Source: Marinobacter sp. F4216
Lineage (GTDB): Bacteria; Pseudomonadota; Gammaproteobacteria; Pseudomonadales; Oleiphilaceae
Assembly: GCF_019931195.1 (NCBI RefSeq)
Contig: NZ_JAIOUO010000004.1
Span: 248,001 to 312,000, forward strand
Direction of reading: 5' to 3'
DNA: 64,000 bases
The notes beneath the pieces were generated by a model that was given only the letters and a program-made list of their open reading frames with translations, did no database searches and was not told where the DNA came from. This document shows positions 49,103 through 58,128 of the stretch, piece by piece (the stretch's first letter is position 1; each line of letters opens with the position of its first letter). The translations under genes and the position numbers were made by a program.

Positions 49103-50257
49103 TCAGGAATGGATCGGCGGCATTTCCTTTGACAGCGCCTGCTTCTCAACCGCATAACTGCCGGTGACGGCAAAGCCAAGCAAATCGCCCTCCGGGCTTC
49201 GGAACAGTGCCTTGACGTTACTGCCATCCTGTTCGATTTCCCAGTCACCGGCGGCATCATGGGGCGGCGGCGCCACGGCAGTGGGACAGCAGGGTGTTTT
49301 CACCATGACCGGCATCACTCCATAACGCACCTCTGTGCGCTCACCGGTCAGGGTCCTGGCCAGTGCCCGTGCACAGGCCATCAATGGCAGCACGTACAGC
49401 AGGACGTGGCCATCCACCTCGGCACAATCGCCCAGGGCGTATACATCAGGCGCCGATGTTTCAAGCGCACGGTTCACCTGGATACCACGACCCACCTCAA
49501 TACCTGCCGCTTTGGCCAGCTCGGTACGAGGGCGTAATCCCACGGCCGACACCACCAGGTCCGCCTCCAGGGTATCGCCGTTGGCCAGAGTCAGGCGCAC
49601 GCCCTCACCCTCACGGTCGACCCGGGTCACTTCGGTGCCGAGATGGAATCTCACCCCGAGGGTTTCCAATTCGCCCTGCACGGCACCGGCCGCAGCTTCC
49701 GGCAGCAGGCCGGGCATCACCACCTCGGACGGTGCTATCACATCGACCTCGTAGCCACCGTTGCGCAGGTCATTGGCAAACTCACAACCAATCAGGCCGG
49801 CCCCCATCACCGCCACGCGCTTGCCACCGTGAAGGGCGTCGCGGAAGGTCCGGTAATCGATCAGGTCATTGATGGAAAACACGTGTTCAAGACCATCACC
49901 AGCCAGGGACAGACGAATCACATCCGCCCCCCACGCCAGCACCAGGCGTGAGTAGTTCAGGCGATCATCCCCCAGCAACAGTACCTTGGCTTCGGTATCG
50001 ATACCGGTCACGGTGGTAAAGGTCCGCACCTGGACATTCAGCTGCTCCGACATCGCCTCGTTGGAGGCCTGGGCCAGACCATCGGCGTCCTTGTCCTTGG
50101 TGAACCCGGTGGACAACATGGGCTTGGAATAGCTGACACCGTCGTCCGCCGTAACCATGACAATGGGCGTGTCCTTGTCTACCTTGCGCAGTTCCCGGGC
50201 CAGCGAATAACCGGAAAGCCCGGTACCCACAATGACGATAGGGGCCTGATCAGTCAT
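49103..50257 (-). CDS. Rubredoxin-NAD(+) reductase
   Basis: A 384-residue FAD/NAD(P)H oxidoreductase. The FAD loop is G11-T-G-L-S-G16, the NADH loop G-A-G-L-I-G near residue 153, and A-L-G-D-C-A closes the FAD site. The C-terminal 60 residues form the small interface domain of the AlkT/RubB group. It transfers electrons from NADH to rubredoxin, which feeds alkane hydroxylases. It is 18 bases after the rubredoxin gene, in the same operon; no alkB is in the window. Confidence 0.92.
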   Translation of the reverse strand: MTDQAPIVIVGTGLSGYSLARELRKVDKDTPIVMVTADDGVSYSKPMLSTGFTKDKDADGLAQASNEAMSEQLNVQVRTFTTVTGIDTEAKVLLLGDDRLNYSRLVLAWGADVIRLSLAGDGLEHVFSINDLIDYRTFRDALHGGKRVAVMGAGLIGCEFANDLRNGGYEVDVIAPSEVVMPGLLPEAAAGAVQGELETLGVRFHLGTEVTRVDREGEGVRLTLANGDTLEADLVVSAVGLRPRTELAKAAGIEVGRGIQVNRALETSAPDVYALGDCAEVDGHVLLYVLPLMACARALARTLTGERTEVRYGVMPVMVKTPCCPTAVAPPPHDAAGDWEIEQDGSNVKALFRSPEGDLLGFAVTGSYAVEKQALSKEMPPIHS

Positions 50258-50275
50258 AACGTTACTCCGTGGCGG

Positions 50276-50443
50276 TTAGCCAATTTCAATCATTTCGAAA
50301 TCTTCTTTACCGACACCGCAGTCGGGACAAACCCAGTCTTCCGGCACATCTTCCCACTTGGTGCCGGGTTCGATACCGTCCTCCGGCCAGCCCTCGGCCT
50401 CGTCGTAAATCAACCCACACACCACACACTGCCACTTTTTCAT
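50276..50443 (-). CDS. rubA: Rubredoxin
   Basis: A 55-residue AlkG2-type rubredoxin. The iron is held by C6-V-V-C9-G and C39-P-D-C42-G, and [12 protein letters not shown] is the conserved middle. The ATG at 50443 has AGGAGA before it; an extended in-frame start 18 codons upstream lacks homology. It carries electrons from the reductase encoded next to it to a membrane alkane hydroxylase. Confidence 0.95.
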   Translation of the reverse strand: MKKWQCVVCGLIYDEAEGWPEDGIEPGTKWEDVPEDWVCPDCGVGKEDFEMIEIG

Positions 50444-50471
50444 CGGTTCTCTCCTATGTACTTCGCGCGCC

Positions 50472-50501
50472 ATCATAATTGTCGAACAATATTGCACGCA
50501 A
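50472..50501 (-). promoter_or_regulatory. Sigma-70 promoter for rubredoxin operon
   Basis: On the minus strand TTGCGT (50496-50501), 18-base spacer and TATGAT (50472-50477), about 30 bases before the rubredoxin ATG, allowing a short leader with the AGGAGA site. Confidence 0.6.
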
Positions 50502-50690
50502 GAGCTTGATTCTCAATTTCGGACCCGTGACGCAAAACCAGCCCGTGTAGAACGTCGAAGCCATGATACCCATCCGCCAGACATTGACCAATGCCAACAC
50601 AGACCGCGGCTTGCAAGAACTTCTGCCAATAGCCATAAATACAGACACGGTTCCCGGGCAAAGGCCCTCCCTTCCCCGGAATCACTCCGG

Positions 50691-50696
50691 TATAAT
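50691..50696 (+). promoter_or_regulatory. -10 element for hpt
   Basis: Perfect TATAAT 30 bases before the hpt ATG, giving a short leader. No good -35 is seen at 16-18 bases (TCCCTT), so an activator may be needed. No gene is seen between the rubredoxin and hpt starts (282 bases). Confidence 0.5.
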
Positions 50697-50725
50697 CGAC
50701 CGTTTTCTGACTGGATCCGACCGCT

Positions 50726-51283
50726 ATGACCGATACCGTCGCCGAAATGAACCAGGTAATGGCCGAAGCTGACTGTCTGGTGAATGAACAGCAAGTGCAG
50801 GTAGCCATTCAATCCATGGCCGATGAGATTACCGGCCGCCTGAAAGACAGCGACCCTCTTCTGTTCTGCGTGATGAATGGCGGACTGATTCTGACCGGGC
50901 AACTGCTGCCGCTGCTGAAGTTCCCGGTTCAGGCCGAGTACCTTCACGCGACGCGGTACCGGCAGGAAACCACCGGCGGCATCCTGGAATGGAAGCTTCG
51001 CCCGGAAGCAGACATGCGGGACCGCACCATTCTGATCGTGGACGACATCCTTGATGAGGGCACAACCCTGTGCGCCATCGCCGATTACTGCCTCGCCCAC
51101 GGAGCGAAGGAAGTCCTGACTGCGGTACTGGTCGACAAACAGCACGACCGCAAGGCAAAGCCCAACCTGAAGGCCGATTTCACTGGCCTGGAAGTCGAGG
51201 ATCGCTTCCTGTTTGGCTTTGGTATGGATTACAAAGGCTATTGGCGCAACGCGCCGGGAATTTATGCCGTCAAAGGACTTTGA
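50726..51283 (+). CDS. hpt: Hypoxanthine-guanine phosphoribosyltransferase
   Basis: A 185-residue purine salvage enzyme. The PRPP-binding motif is I-L-I-V-D-D-I-L-D-E-G-T-T-L, and the pyrophosphate loop is V-M-N-G-G. It converts hypoxanthine or guanine plus PRPP to IMP or GMP. The 'MTDTVAEMNQVM' start has no strong ribosome site. It overlaps ubiC by 20 bases, so the two are translated from one transcript, although the pathways are unrelated. Confidence 0.92.
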   Translation: MTDTVAEMNQVMAEADCLVNEQQVQVAIQSMADEITGRLKDSDPLLFCVMNGGLILTGQLLPLLKFPVQAEYLHATRYRQETTGGILEWKLRPEADMRDRTILIVDDILDEGTTLCAIADYCLAHGAKEVLTAVLVDKQHDRKAKPNLKADFTGLEVEDRFLFGFGMDYKGYWRNAPGIYAVKGL

Positions 51284-51845
51284 CCCACCCAAGAAGCTGC
51301 CCACCGCCGACCGTGCTCAATGGGATCTGAGCATTCCTGCGACCGACTGGTACGACTCCCTCGCCGCGGCTGGCTTACGTAATCCGGACGTCCATGGCCC
51401 GGCCCGTCACTGGCTGCAAGTCGAGGGCTCGTTTACCCGGGCCCTTCAAAGTCGGTGCACCCGGTCCTTCCACGTGGAAGTCCAGCACGAAGGCTTCGCG
51501 GTGCCCACACTGGAAGAAGCCAGACACTTGAATATCCCGATTCGACAGCGGGCATGGATCCGCGAGGTACGACTGTGTGGCGATGGCTCTCCCTGGGTAC
51601 TGGCCCGCACCGTCGTCCCTCTCAGTTGTCTTGAGGGACGGGGACGCCGCTTGCGACACCTTGGAAATCGGCCGCTCGGCGCCTACCTGTTCAGCAGCCC
51701 CGACTGGCAACGGGGTCCTCTGGAGACTGGCCTGTGCCAGCGCACAGAACAAGGCCAACCGGAAATCGCCCGGCGCTCCGTATTCCGGCACGACGACCGA
51801 AAACTGCTCGTTGGTGAGTACCTGCTCCCCGTTTTGTACCGCTAA
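51264..51845 (+). CDS. ubiC: Chorismate pyruvate-lyase
   Basis: A 193-residue chorismate lyase making 4-hydroxybenzoate, the ubiquinone ring precursor. Family features are R-Q-R-A-W-I-R-E-V-R-L and P-L-G-A-Y-L-F (about 140-150), with W-V-L-A-R-T and a C-terminal V-G-E-Y-L-L-P. The ATG at 51264 lies inside the end of hpt and has GGGAA five bases upstream; an in-frame start 17 codons earlier is less likely. It is followed by ubiA, so the first two ubiquinone steps are adjacent. Confidence 0.92.
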   Translation: MPSKDFDPPKKLPTADRAQWDLSIPATDWYDSLAAAGLRNPDVHGPARHWLQVEGSFTRALQSRCTRSFHVEVQHEGFAVPTLEEARHLNIPIRQRAWIREVRLCGDGSPWVLARTVVPLSCLEGRGRRLRHLGNRPLGAYLFSSPDWQRGPLETGLCQRTEQGQPEIARRSVFRHDDRKLLVGEYLLPVLYR

Positions 51846-51851
51846 CCCGCC

Positions 51852-51880
51852 CTTTCATCATCGACCGGCCACTGTATAAT
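51852..51880 (+). promoter_or_regulatory. Possible promoter for ubiA
   Basis: Perfect TATAAT (51875-51880), 50 bases before ubiA. The best -35 is TTTCAT at 16 bases, a weak match. Confidence 0.45.
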
Positions 51881-51929
51881 CGGGCAGCATCTGTCGATTC
51901 ATCCGCATTACCCAACGGATCAACAACCT

Positions 51930-52817
51930 ATGCTTCAGAACGTCATGCCTGCCCACGTGCATCAACGGCTCGGAGAGTACGCCAAACTTCTGCGTATCGA
52001 CCGCCCCATTGGCACCCTGCTGCTGCTCTGGCCGACTTACTGGGCGCTCTGGCTGGCTGCCGACGGTATACCGGATGTCGGCAACCTGATCGTATTCACC
52101 CTGGGCGTTATTTTCATGCGCGCGGCAGGCTGCGCCATCAATGATTACGCCGACCGGGACTGGGACCGACACGTCAAGCGCACCAAAGACCGCCCGCTCA
52201 CCGCCGGTCGGATCGACCCCTGGGAAGCCGTTGCGTTGTTTGTCGGGCTGTGCCTGGTGTCTTTCCTGATGGTCGTGCTATTTACCAACAGTCTGACCCT
52301 GTACCTGTCCTTTGGCGGCGCACTGCTGGCGTTCATTTATCCGTTCATGAAGCGCTACACCCATCTGCCTCAGCTGTTTCTGGGTGCGGCCTTTTCCTGG
52401 GCCATTCCCATGGCGTGGGCTGCACAGGCGAATGAAGTCAGCCAACTTACCTGGCTGCTGTTTACCGCCAACGTGCTTTGGACCGTTGCCTACGACACCT
52501 TTTACGCCATGGTAGACCGGGACGACGACCTGAAAGTCGGGATCAAGTCCACCGCCATCCTGTTTGGCGAGGCTGACCGCACGATCATCGCCACCCTGCA
52601 AGTTATGGTGGTGATTATCCTGCTGATGATTGGCCCGCGCGCAGAACTGGGTTTCTTCTACTACCTCGGGGTGGCCGGCATGGCCGGGTTGTTTGTCTAC
52701 CAGCAACTCCTCACCCGTGACCGCTCACGGGAAGGCTGCTTCAAAGCCTTCCTGAATAACAACTGGGCCGGACTCGCCGTCTTCGTCGGACTGTTGATTG
52801 ACCGGTTGCTAAACTAA
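51930..52817 (+). CDS. ubiA: 4-hydroxybenzoate polyprenyltransferase
   Basis: A 295-residue membrane prenyltransferase with about eight or nine hydrophobic helices. The two Asp-rich Mg2+/prenyl-pyrophosphate motifs are N-D-Y-A-D-R-D-W-D and D-T-x-Y-A-x-x-D-R-D-D-D. It attaches the octa- or nonaprenyl chain to 4-hydroxybenzoate. It is directly downstream of ubiC and 75 bases before phoB, which has its own PHO-box promoter. Confidence 0.96.
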   Translation: MLQNVMPAHVHQRLGEYAKLLRIDRPIGTLLLLWPTYWALWLAADGIPDVGNLIVFTLGVIFMRAAGCAINDYADRDWDRHVKRTKDRPLTAGRIDPWEAVALFVGLCLVSFLMVVLFTNSLTLYLSFGGALLAFIYPFMKRYTHLPQLFLGAAFSWAIPMAWAAQANEVSQLTWLLFTANVLWTVAYDTFYAMVDRDDDLKVGIKSTAILFGEADRTIIATLQVMVVIILLMIGPRAELGFFYYLGVAGMAGLFVYQQLLTRDRSREGCFKAFLNNNWAGLAVFVGLLIDRLLN

Positions 52818-52819
52818 AC

Positions 52820-52853
52820 CTGTCATATACTTGTCACACTTGGGCGTTGTAAT
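52820..52853 (+). promoter_or_regulatory. PHO box and -10 of phoBR
   Basis: CTGTCAT-ATAC-TTGTCAC (52820-52837): the first repeat is a 7-of-7 match to CTGTCAT and the second is 5 of 7, at the canonical 11-base period. TGTAAT (52848-52853) follows after exactly 10 bases, as in E. coli Pho promoters. It lies 39 bases before the phoB ATG and indicates autoregulation by PhoB. Confidence 0.85.
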
Positions 52854-52891
52854 AGGCTGGCAACATTCAAGGACTGACACAGGGTAGGTTT

Positions 52892-53584
52892 ATGTCTGGA
52901 AAAACCGTGCTGATCGTCGATGACGAGGCGCCGATTCGCGAAATGATCGCCGTGGCCCTCGAAATGGCTGATTACCATTACCTCGAAGCCGCTGATGCCC
53001 GCGAGGCCCATGCCCTGATCATCGACAACCAACCGGACCTGATCCTGCTTGACTGGATGCTGCCAGGCACCAGTGGGATTGAGCTGGCTCGCCGTCTTAA
53101 ACAGGACGAGACAACCGCCGACATCCCCATTGTCATGCTCACCGCCAAGGTCGAGGAAGACAACAAAGTCCAGGGGCTGGAAATGGGGGCCGATGATTAC
53201 ATCACCAAGCCGTTCAGCCCAAGAGAACTGGTAGCCCGACTGAAAGCCGTTCTTCGCCGGGCCACACCGCCGGGTGTCGATTCTCCGGTCGAGTTTGACG
53301 GGCTCACCCTCGATCCTGTCGGGCATCGGGTTTCCACCAAAGAAGGCCCACTGAATGTGGGCCCAACGGAATATCGGCTGTTGCAGTTTTTCATGACTCA
53401 TCCGGAGCGGGTCTACACCCGTTCCCAGCTGCTGGATCAGGTGTGGGGTGGCAACGTCTATGTCGAAGAACGCACCGTAGATGTTCATATCCGGCGGCTT
53501 CGCAAGGCATTGGGTGAAAGCCATGATCACCTCATTCAGACCGTACGGGGAGCCGGCTACCGGTTTTCAACGCAGTCCGCCTAA
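52892..53584 (+). CDS. phoB: Phosphate regulon response regulator PhoB
   Basis: A 230-residue OmpR-class response regulator. The receiver domain has phosphoacceptor D54 in [10 protein letters not shown], acidic pocket D-D-E, the T in V-M-L-T-A-K, and K in T-K-P-F-S-P. The C-terminal winged helix includes R-R-A-T-P-P-G and [12 protein letters not shown]. Under phosphate starvation it activates PHO-box promoters, including its own. AGGTTT precedes the ATG. phoR follows 36 bases later. Confidence 0.97.
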   Translation: MSGKTVLIVDDEAPIREMIAVALEMADYHYLEAADAREAHALIIDNQPDLILLDWMLPGTSGIELARRLKQDETTADIPIVMLTAKVEEDNKVQGLEMGADDYITKPFSPRELVARLKAVLRRATPPGVDSPVEFDGLTLDPVGHRVSTKEGPLNVGPTEYRLLQFFMTHPERVYTRSQLLDQVWGGNVYVEERTVDVHIRRLRKALGESHDHLIQTVRGAGYRFSTQSA

Positions 53585-53620
53585 TCGGGTCGGTTCGCAC
53601 ACATACAAGGCAGTGTTTGG

Positions 53621-55033
53621 ATGCAGAACAGCTGGTCACAACACCTAAGGCAATTGCTGGGCGCACTTACAGGCTGCCTGATTCTTGGATTCATGATTGG
53701 CTACCCGCTGCAGGTTCTTTCTGTCGGACTGATCGCCTACCTCGCGTGGACCATGGTGCAATCGCGCAAAATGTACCAGTGGCTGATTAACCCCCAGACG
53801 ACCAGCAATCCGCCCCAAAGCGTAGGGCTCTGGGGCGACCTGTTCGACAATCTTCACAAGCTGCAGCTGAAAAACAGGAAAACCGAAGAGAAGCTCCTCA
53901 CCCAGATTAATCGGGTTCGGGAATCCACCAACGCCATGCGTGACGGCGTGATCATGACCGACAGCCAGGGCACCATAGAATGGTGGAATGGTGCGGCGGA
54001 GCGGTTGTTAGGTTTCAGGCTCAAAACCGACCTTGGCCAATACATCCAGAACCTGATTCGCTCCCCGGACTTTAAACGCTACTTCGAGTCCAGAAACTAC
54101 GACGAACCGCTGGAACTGAACTCACCAGCCCGGCCGCACATACGCCTGCAGTTGCAGATTAGCCTGTTCGGGGACAACGACCGGATGATCGTCGCCAAGG
54201 ATGTCACCCGTTTGTACCAGCTCGAACAAATGCGGAGAGACTTCGTCAGCAACGTCTCTCATGAGATGCGTACACCGTTAACGGTGATCAGCGGTTACCT
54301 GGAAACTCTGGAAGACAACGCCGAGGACCTGCCCCCCAAGTGGCGCCGGGCTATACATACCATGTCTACGCAGTCGTCGCGCATGGAAGCCCTGATCACC
54401 GACCTCATCCTGCTGTCGAAGATTGAAATCGGCGAACAGGCCTACGACGACCACCTGAACGATGTGACCAAGATTCTTGAGAAAATCGTCCACGATGCCC
54501 AGGTTCTCAGCGGTGACCAAGAGCACACCATCCAGCTTGAAATAAATGACCACCGCTGGCTGCGCGGTGACGAGGGCCAGCTTCGAAGCGCCTTTTCCAA
54601 CCTGATATTCAACGCCGTAAAATACACGCCAGCTCAGGGTAAAATCACCATTACCTGGGCTGCCGACTCAACAGGCGCTCACCTATCTGTGAAAGACAAC
54701 GGGATTGGCATCGACCCGATTCACATCCCCCGACTGACCGAGCGCTTTTACCGTGCGGATCCCAGCCGTCACCTTGACACCGGCGGCACCGGATTGGGGC
54801 TGGCCATCGTGAAGCACGTGCTGCTGAACCACGATGGAAAACTGGATATCCGTAGCCGGATGGGTGAAGGCAGTGAATTTATCTGCCACTTTCCCACCAA
54901 CCGACTGATTAGCAGGGAGGCGGAAGCGATGACAACTAGCAACAATGACACCGCAATCAGCGACAGGATCGGGGCAGTCCACAACCCCGATGCATCGGAC
55001 GAAAGCCCGGACAGGGCGGAACCCCGAGGTTAA
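53621..55033 (+). CDS. phoR: Phosphate regulon sensor histidine kinase PhoR
   Basis: A 470-residue histidine kinase. Two hydrophobic helices (about 12-45) are followed by a charged linker, a PAS domain (about 95-185), the DHp helix with H214 in F-V-S-N-V-S-H-E-M-R-T-P and a HATPase domain (N-box F-S-N-L-I-F-N-A-V-K-Y-T, G1 D-N-G-I-G-I-D, G2 G-G-T-G-L-G-L). The C-terminus extends about 35 acidic residues beyond the fold. It phosphorylates PhoB in low phosphate, probably via Pst/PhoU (not in the window). Confidence 0.96.
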   Translation: MQNSWSQHLRQLLGALTGCLILGFMIGYPLQVLSVGLIAYLAWTMVQSRKMYQWLINPQTTSNPPQSVGLWGDLFDNLHKLQLKNRKTEEKLLTQINRVRESTNAMRDGVIMTDSQGTIEWWNGAAERLLGFRLKTDLGQYIQNLIRSPDFKRYFESRNYDEPLELNSPARPHIRLQLQISLFGDNDRMIVAKDVTRLYQLEQMRRDFVSNVSHEMRTPLTVISGYLETLEDNAEDLPPKWRRAIHTMSTQSSRMEALITDLILLSKIEIGEQAYDDHLNDVTKILEKIVHDAQVLSGDQEHTIQLEINDHRWLRGDEGQLRSAFSNLIFNAVKYTPAQGKITITWAADSTGAHLSVKDNGIGIDPIHIPRLTERFYRADPSRHLDTGGTGLGLAIVKHVLLNHDGKLDIRSRMGEGSEFICHFPTNRLISREAEAMTTSNNDTAISDRIGAVHNPDASDESPDRAEPRG

Positions 55034-55137
55034 ACAATTGTCACCTCGATTAATCCCAAACGGTATTTTCGACGTGGAAAAACGCGCTACCATGGGCCCC
55101 AAAGCTTCCACAACCGCCATCCTGACAGAGGTTTCGC

Positions 55138-56391
55138 GTGCCTAACCCTTTCACATGGATTCTGCCGTGCCAGCGTTTCATCCGAGGCCTGCCCTTGACC
55201 ACTGCGCTTGTGTCTCTGGCCCTGCCCATTCATGCCGCCGACAGCCCACAGCCACCCACAGCCGACACCTTCGACACCTGCAAGGCGCAACTGGAGCAGC
55301 GTGCTGTTGAATCCGGCGTGAGCCAAGAGACGGCCAGCAAAGTCATGGCGCAGGTGGAATACCTGGATCGGGTCATCGAACTGGATCGTCGACAGCCCGA
55401 ATTCACCACCACCTTTGCCGATTACCTGAATCGTCGCGTGAACGACGACAGGGTCAGCAAAGGCCGGGCACTGCTGCGCGAGCATAGTGAGCTACTGGAG
55501 CGCGTCACTCGTGAGACCGGTGTTCCGGCACCTTACCTGGTGGCCTTCTGGGGACTGGAAACCAACTTCGGCAGCTATTTCGGCAAGATGTCTGTTCCCA
55601 GCTCTTTAACCACCCTGGCCTGTGATCCCAGACGAAGCAGCTTTTTCAGCAAGCAACTGATCGCTGCCCTGCGCATCATTGATGAAGGCGCCATTGCTGT
55701 GGAACAGATGGAAGGTTCCTGGGCTGGCGCCATGGGCCACGTCCAGTTCATGCCAACGGTGTTCCTGGAGCACGCAGTGGATGCCGATGGCGATGGCCGC
55801 CGCGATCTCTGGAACAGCATTCCGGATGCCATGATGTCAGCCGGTAAATTTTTGCAGTCCATGGGCTGGGATCCGGACTATCGCTGGGGCCGGGAAGTCA
55901 TCTTACCGGACAATTTTAACTATTCACTGGCCGACGGACGGCGCCTGCCGCTCTCCGAATGGCGCAGCAAAGGTATTACCGATGCCTTCGGCAAGCCACT
56001 GGCCAACGCCCCGATCAAGGCCGCCCTGGTGGTGCCCGCCGGTCATGAAGGCCCCGCCTTTCTGGCGTACAAGAATTTCCGTGTGATCATGGGCTGGAAC
56101 CGGTCGGAGTTCTACGCCATCTCGGTCGGGCATCTCGCCGATCGTGTTGCCGGAGCAGGCAAACTGCAGAATCCGCCACCGGAGGATCTGCCGACCCTTT
56201 CCCGAAGCGCCATTATGGCCATGCAGGAATCACTCAACGCCCGCGGTTTCGACAGTGGCAAACCGGATGGCATTATGGGGCCAGGAACCCGGGACGCCAT
56301 TCGGCGCTTCCAGGCCTCCAATGGCATGGTGGCTGACGGTTATCCGGGTGATTCGGTGCTGCAAGAACTCGGTGTGAGCACAGAGCGGTAA
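55138..56391 (+). CDS. Lytic murein transglycosylase (MltB family) with peptidoglycan-binding domain
   Basis: A 417-residue periplasmic enzyme. A signal peptide ends I-H-A near residue 32. The catalytic glutamate is in F-W-G-L-E-T-N-F-G, with G-S-W-A-G-A-M-G-H-V-Q-F-M-P as the next family block (about residues 190-215). A PG_binding_1 domain forms the C-terminus (about 350-415; M-Q-E-S-L-N-A-R-G-F and G-I-M-G-P-G-T-R). It cleaves between MurNAc and GlcNAc. The start is GTG. Confidence 0.93.
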   Translation: MPNPFTWILPCQRFIRGLPLTTALVSLALPIHAADSPQPPTADTFDTCKAQLEQRAVESGVSQETASKVMAQVEYLDRVIELDRRQPEFTTTFADYLNRRVNDDRVSKGRALLREHSELLERVTRETGVPAPYLVAFWGLETNFGSYFGKMSVPSSLTTLACDPRRSSFFSKQLIAALRIIDEGAIAVEQMEGSWAGAMGHVQFMPTVFLEHAVDADGDGRRDLWNSIPDAMMSAGKFLQSMGWDPDYRWGREVILPDNFNYSLADGRRLPLSEWRSKGITDAFGKPLANAPIKAALVVPAGHEGPAFLAYKNFRVIMGWNRSEFYAISVGHLADRVAGAGKLQNPPPEDLPTLSRSAIMAMQESLNARGFDSGKPDGIMGPGTRDAIRRFQASNGMVADGYPGDSVLQELGVSTER

Positions 56392-56396
56392 CAGTC

Positions 56397-57428
56397 ATGG
56401 ATTCAGTAACACAAGTCGCGTTGGGCGCGTCCATTGCAGGCGCGGTTGCCGGCCCGAAGCTTGGGCGCTCAGCCCTGGTCATTGGCGCGGCTCTGGGCAC
56501 CCTGCCGGACATGGATGTACTGATCGATTACGGCTCGGCAGTGGCTAACTTCACCCAGCACCGTGGCTTCAGCCACTCGCTGTTCGTGTTGGCGCCACTG
56601 GCAATAATCCTGGCCTGGGTCTTGTGGCGCTGGAAGCCACAGCTGAGTCTGGGTCGCTGGCTAACGCTGACCGGGCTGGTCCTGCTTACCCATCCCCTGC
56701 TGGACTCCTTCACTACCTACGGCACGCAAATTTTCTGGCCCTTTGGACCACCGGTCGCCATCAGCAGCATTTTCATCATCGATCCAGCTTACACCCTGCC
56801 CCTTCTGGCCGGCTGCCTGTTTTTCCTGATACGGCCACCAGCGCGCACTGCGCTGACGATGGGGTTGGTTTTGTCCACGCTTTACCTGGGCTGGACGGTA
56901 GCAGCCAAGCAGATTATCACTGAACGGGTCACCCCCGCCTTGGCTGCCGTGGGCCTCGAGCATTCAAACCTGCTGGTGCAACCGATGCCATTCAACACCA
57001 TCCTCTGGCGAGCAACCGCCATCTCAGACACCGAGCAGGTGGAGATCGTGACTGGATTCCTGGATGGCGACCGCCCGCTTAACCTGGAATACTTTCCCCG
57101 CGATCCGGAGCTGGCACAAAGCGTGGCAGAACTGCCTGAAACCAGGCGACTGGAATGGTTCACTAACGGATTCCTATCGTACCAGCGCCAGGACCAGGAA
57201 GTGACCGCTACGGATATCCGGCTCGGTCTGCCCGGAGCCCATCCTTTTACCTTCATCCTCGCCGAAGGCAAAGGAGAACACCTGGCACCCGTTACCAGCA
57301 CCCGTACACCCCGGCCTTCGGTTAAGCCAGAAATGCTCAGCCTGCTCTGGTCACGCCTGACCGGGGAGGCGCCCTTGCTGTGCCTGGCCAGCCTGTCCAT
57401 CCCCGCTCCGGAGCAAACCTGCTCATGA
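56397..57428 (+). CDS. YdjM-type membrane-bound metal-dependent hydrolase (DUF457)
   Basis: A 343-residue membrane protein. M-D-S-V-T-Q-V-A-L-G-A-S, then A-L-G-T-L-P-D-M-D-V-L, H-R-G-F-S-H-S-L and T-H-P-L-L-D carry the metal-ligating Asp and His residues of the LexA-regulated YdjM/YbcI family. Four or five hydrophobic helices follow. The C-terminal half (about 180-343) is soluble and is not seen in short YdjM proteins. Function unknown. It starts 5 bases after the transglycosylase stop and overlaps rsuA by 4 bases (ATGA). Confidence 0.85.
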   Translation: MDSVTQVALGASIAGAVAGPKLGRSALVIGAALGTLPDMDVLIDYGSAVANFTQHRGFSHSLFVLAPLAIILAWVLWRWKPQLSLGRWLTLTGLVLLTHPLLDSFTTYGTQIFWPFGPPVAISSIFIIDPAYTLPLLAGCLFFLIRPPARTALTMGLVLSTLYLGWTVAAKQIITERVTPALAAVGLEHSNLLVQPMPFNTILWRATAISDTEQVEIVTGFLDGDRPLNLEYFPRDPELAQSVAELPETRRLEWFTNGFLSYQRQDQEVTATDIRLGLPGAHPFTFILAEGKGEHLAPVTSTRTPRPSVKPEMLSLLWSRLTGEAPLLCLASLSIPAPEQTCS

Positions 57429-58126
57429 CCATGACGCGACTGGATCAGTTCATTTCCCTCAGTACACCGTTATCCAGAAAAGAGGCCCGGCGTGCCATCC
57501 ATGCCAGCCGAGTGCAGGTAGACGGAGAGGCCTGCAAAAAAACGCATATTAAGATTCCGGAGACCGCCAGCGTCACTCTAGACGGGCAGCCCTGCACCAT
57601 ACTCGGGCCGCAATACCTGATGCTGAACAAACCTGTGGGCGTGGTCAGCGCCACCCGGGACAGCGAACACCCCACCGCTCTGGACCTGCTGCCACAGGAG
57701 TTGACCCGGGATCTGCACATTGCCGGTCGACTGGATATCGACACCACCGGCTTGTTGCTTTTCACCACCGACGGGCAGTGGTCACATCGGATCACCTCGC
57801 CCCGCGTGGAATGCCAGAAAACCTACCGGGTCACCCTGAGCGAGCCGATTGAACAGCCCGCTATCAGCGCCCTTGAAAGCGGTGTGGAATTGCGGAATGA
57901 GTCAAAGCCGATCCGGCCAGCCGGGATAACCGTGCTGGAACCGAAGGTGATCGAACTGACGATTTCGGAAGGACGCTACCACCAGGTCAAACGGATGTTG
58001 GCGGCGGTGGGCAATCATGTGGAGGCCCTGCACCGAATCCGGATCGGCCAGATCACGTTGGACCCGACGCTGGGCCCGGGCGAGTACCGCCCGCTGACCC
58101 AGGCTGAAATAGACGGTGTAAGCTGA
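57425..58126 (+). CDS. rsuA: 16S rRNA pseudouridine synthase RsuA type
   Basis: A 233-residue pseudouridine synthase. The N-terminal S4 RNA-binding domain begins T-R-L-D-Q-F; the catalytic aspartate is D104 in G-R-L-D-I-D-T-T-G-L-L-L. E. coli RsuA makes pseudouridine 516 in 16S rRNA. The ATG overlaps the stop of the YdjM-type gene (ATGA), so the two are translationally coupled. An alternative ATG two codons later is possible. RluE/F-type specificity cannot be excluded by sequence alone. Confidence 0.9.
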   Translation: MTMTRLDQFISLSTPLSRKEARRAIHASRVQVDGEACKKTHIKIPETASVTLDGQPCTILGPQYLMLNKPVGVVSATRDSEHPTALDLLPQELTRDLHIAGRLDIDTTGLLLFTTDGQWSHRITSPRVECQKTYRVTLSEPIEQPAISALESGVELRNESKPIRPAGITVLEPKVIELTISEGRYHQVKRMLAAVGNHVEALHRIRIGQITLDPTLGPGEYRPLTQAEIDGVS

Positions 58127-58128
58127 AC

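Noticed and set aside
51079..51158. Possible RNA gene near the hpt 3' end
   Set aside because: No cloverleaf or known fold; the region is coding for hpt.
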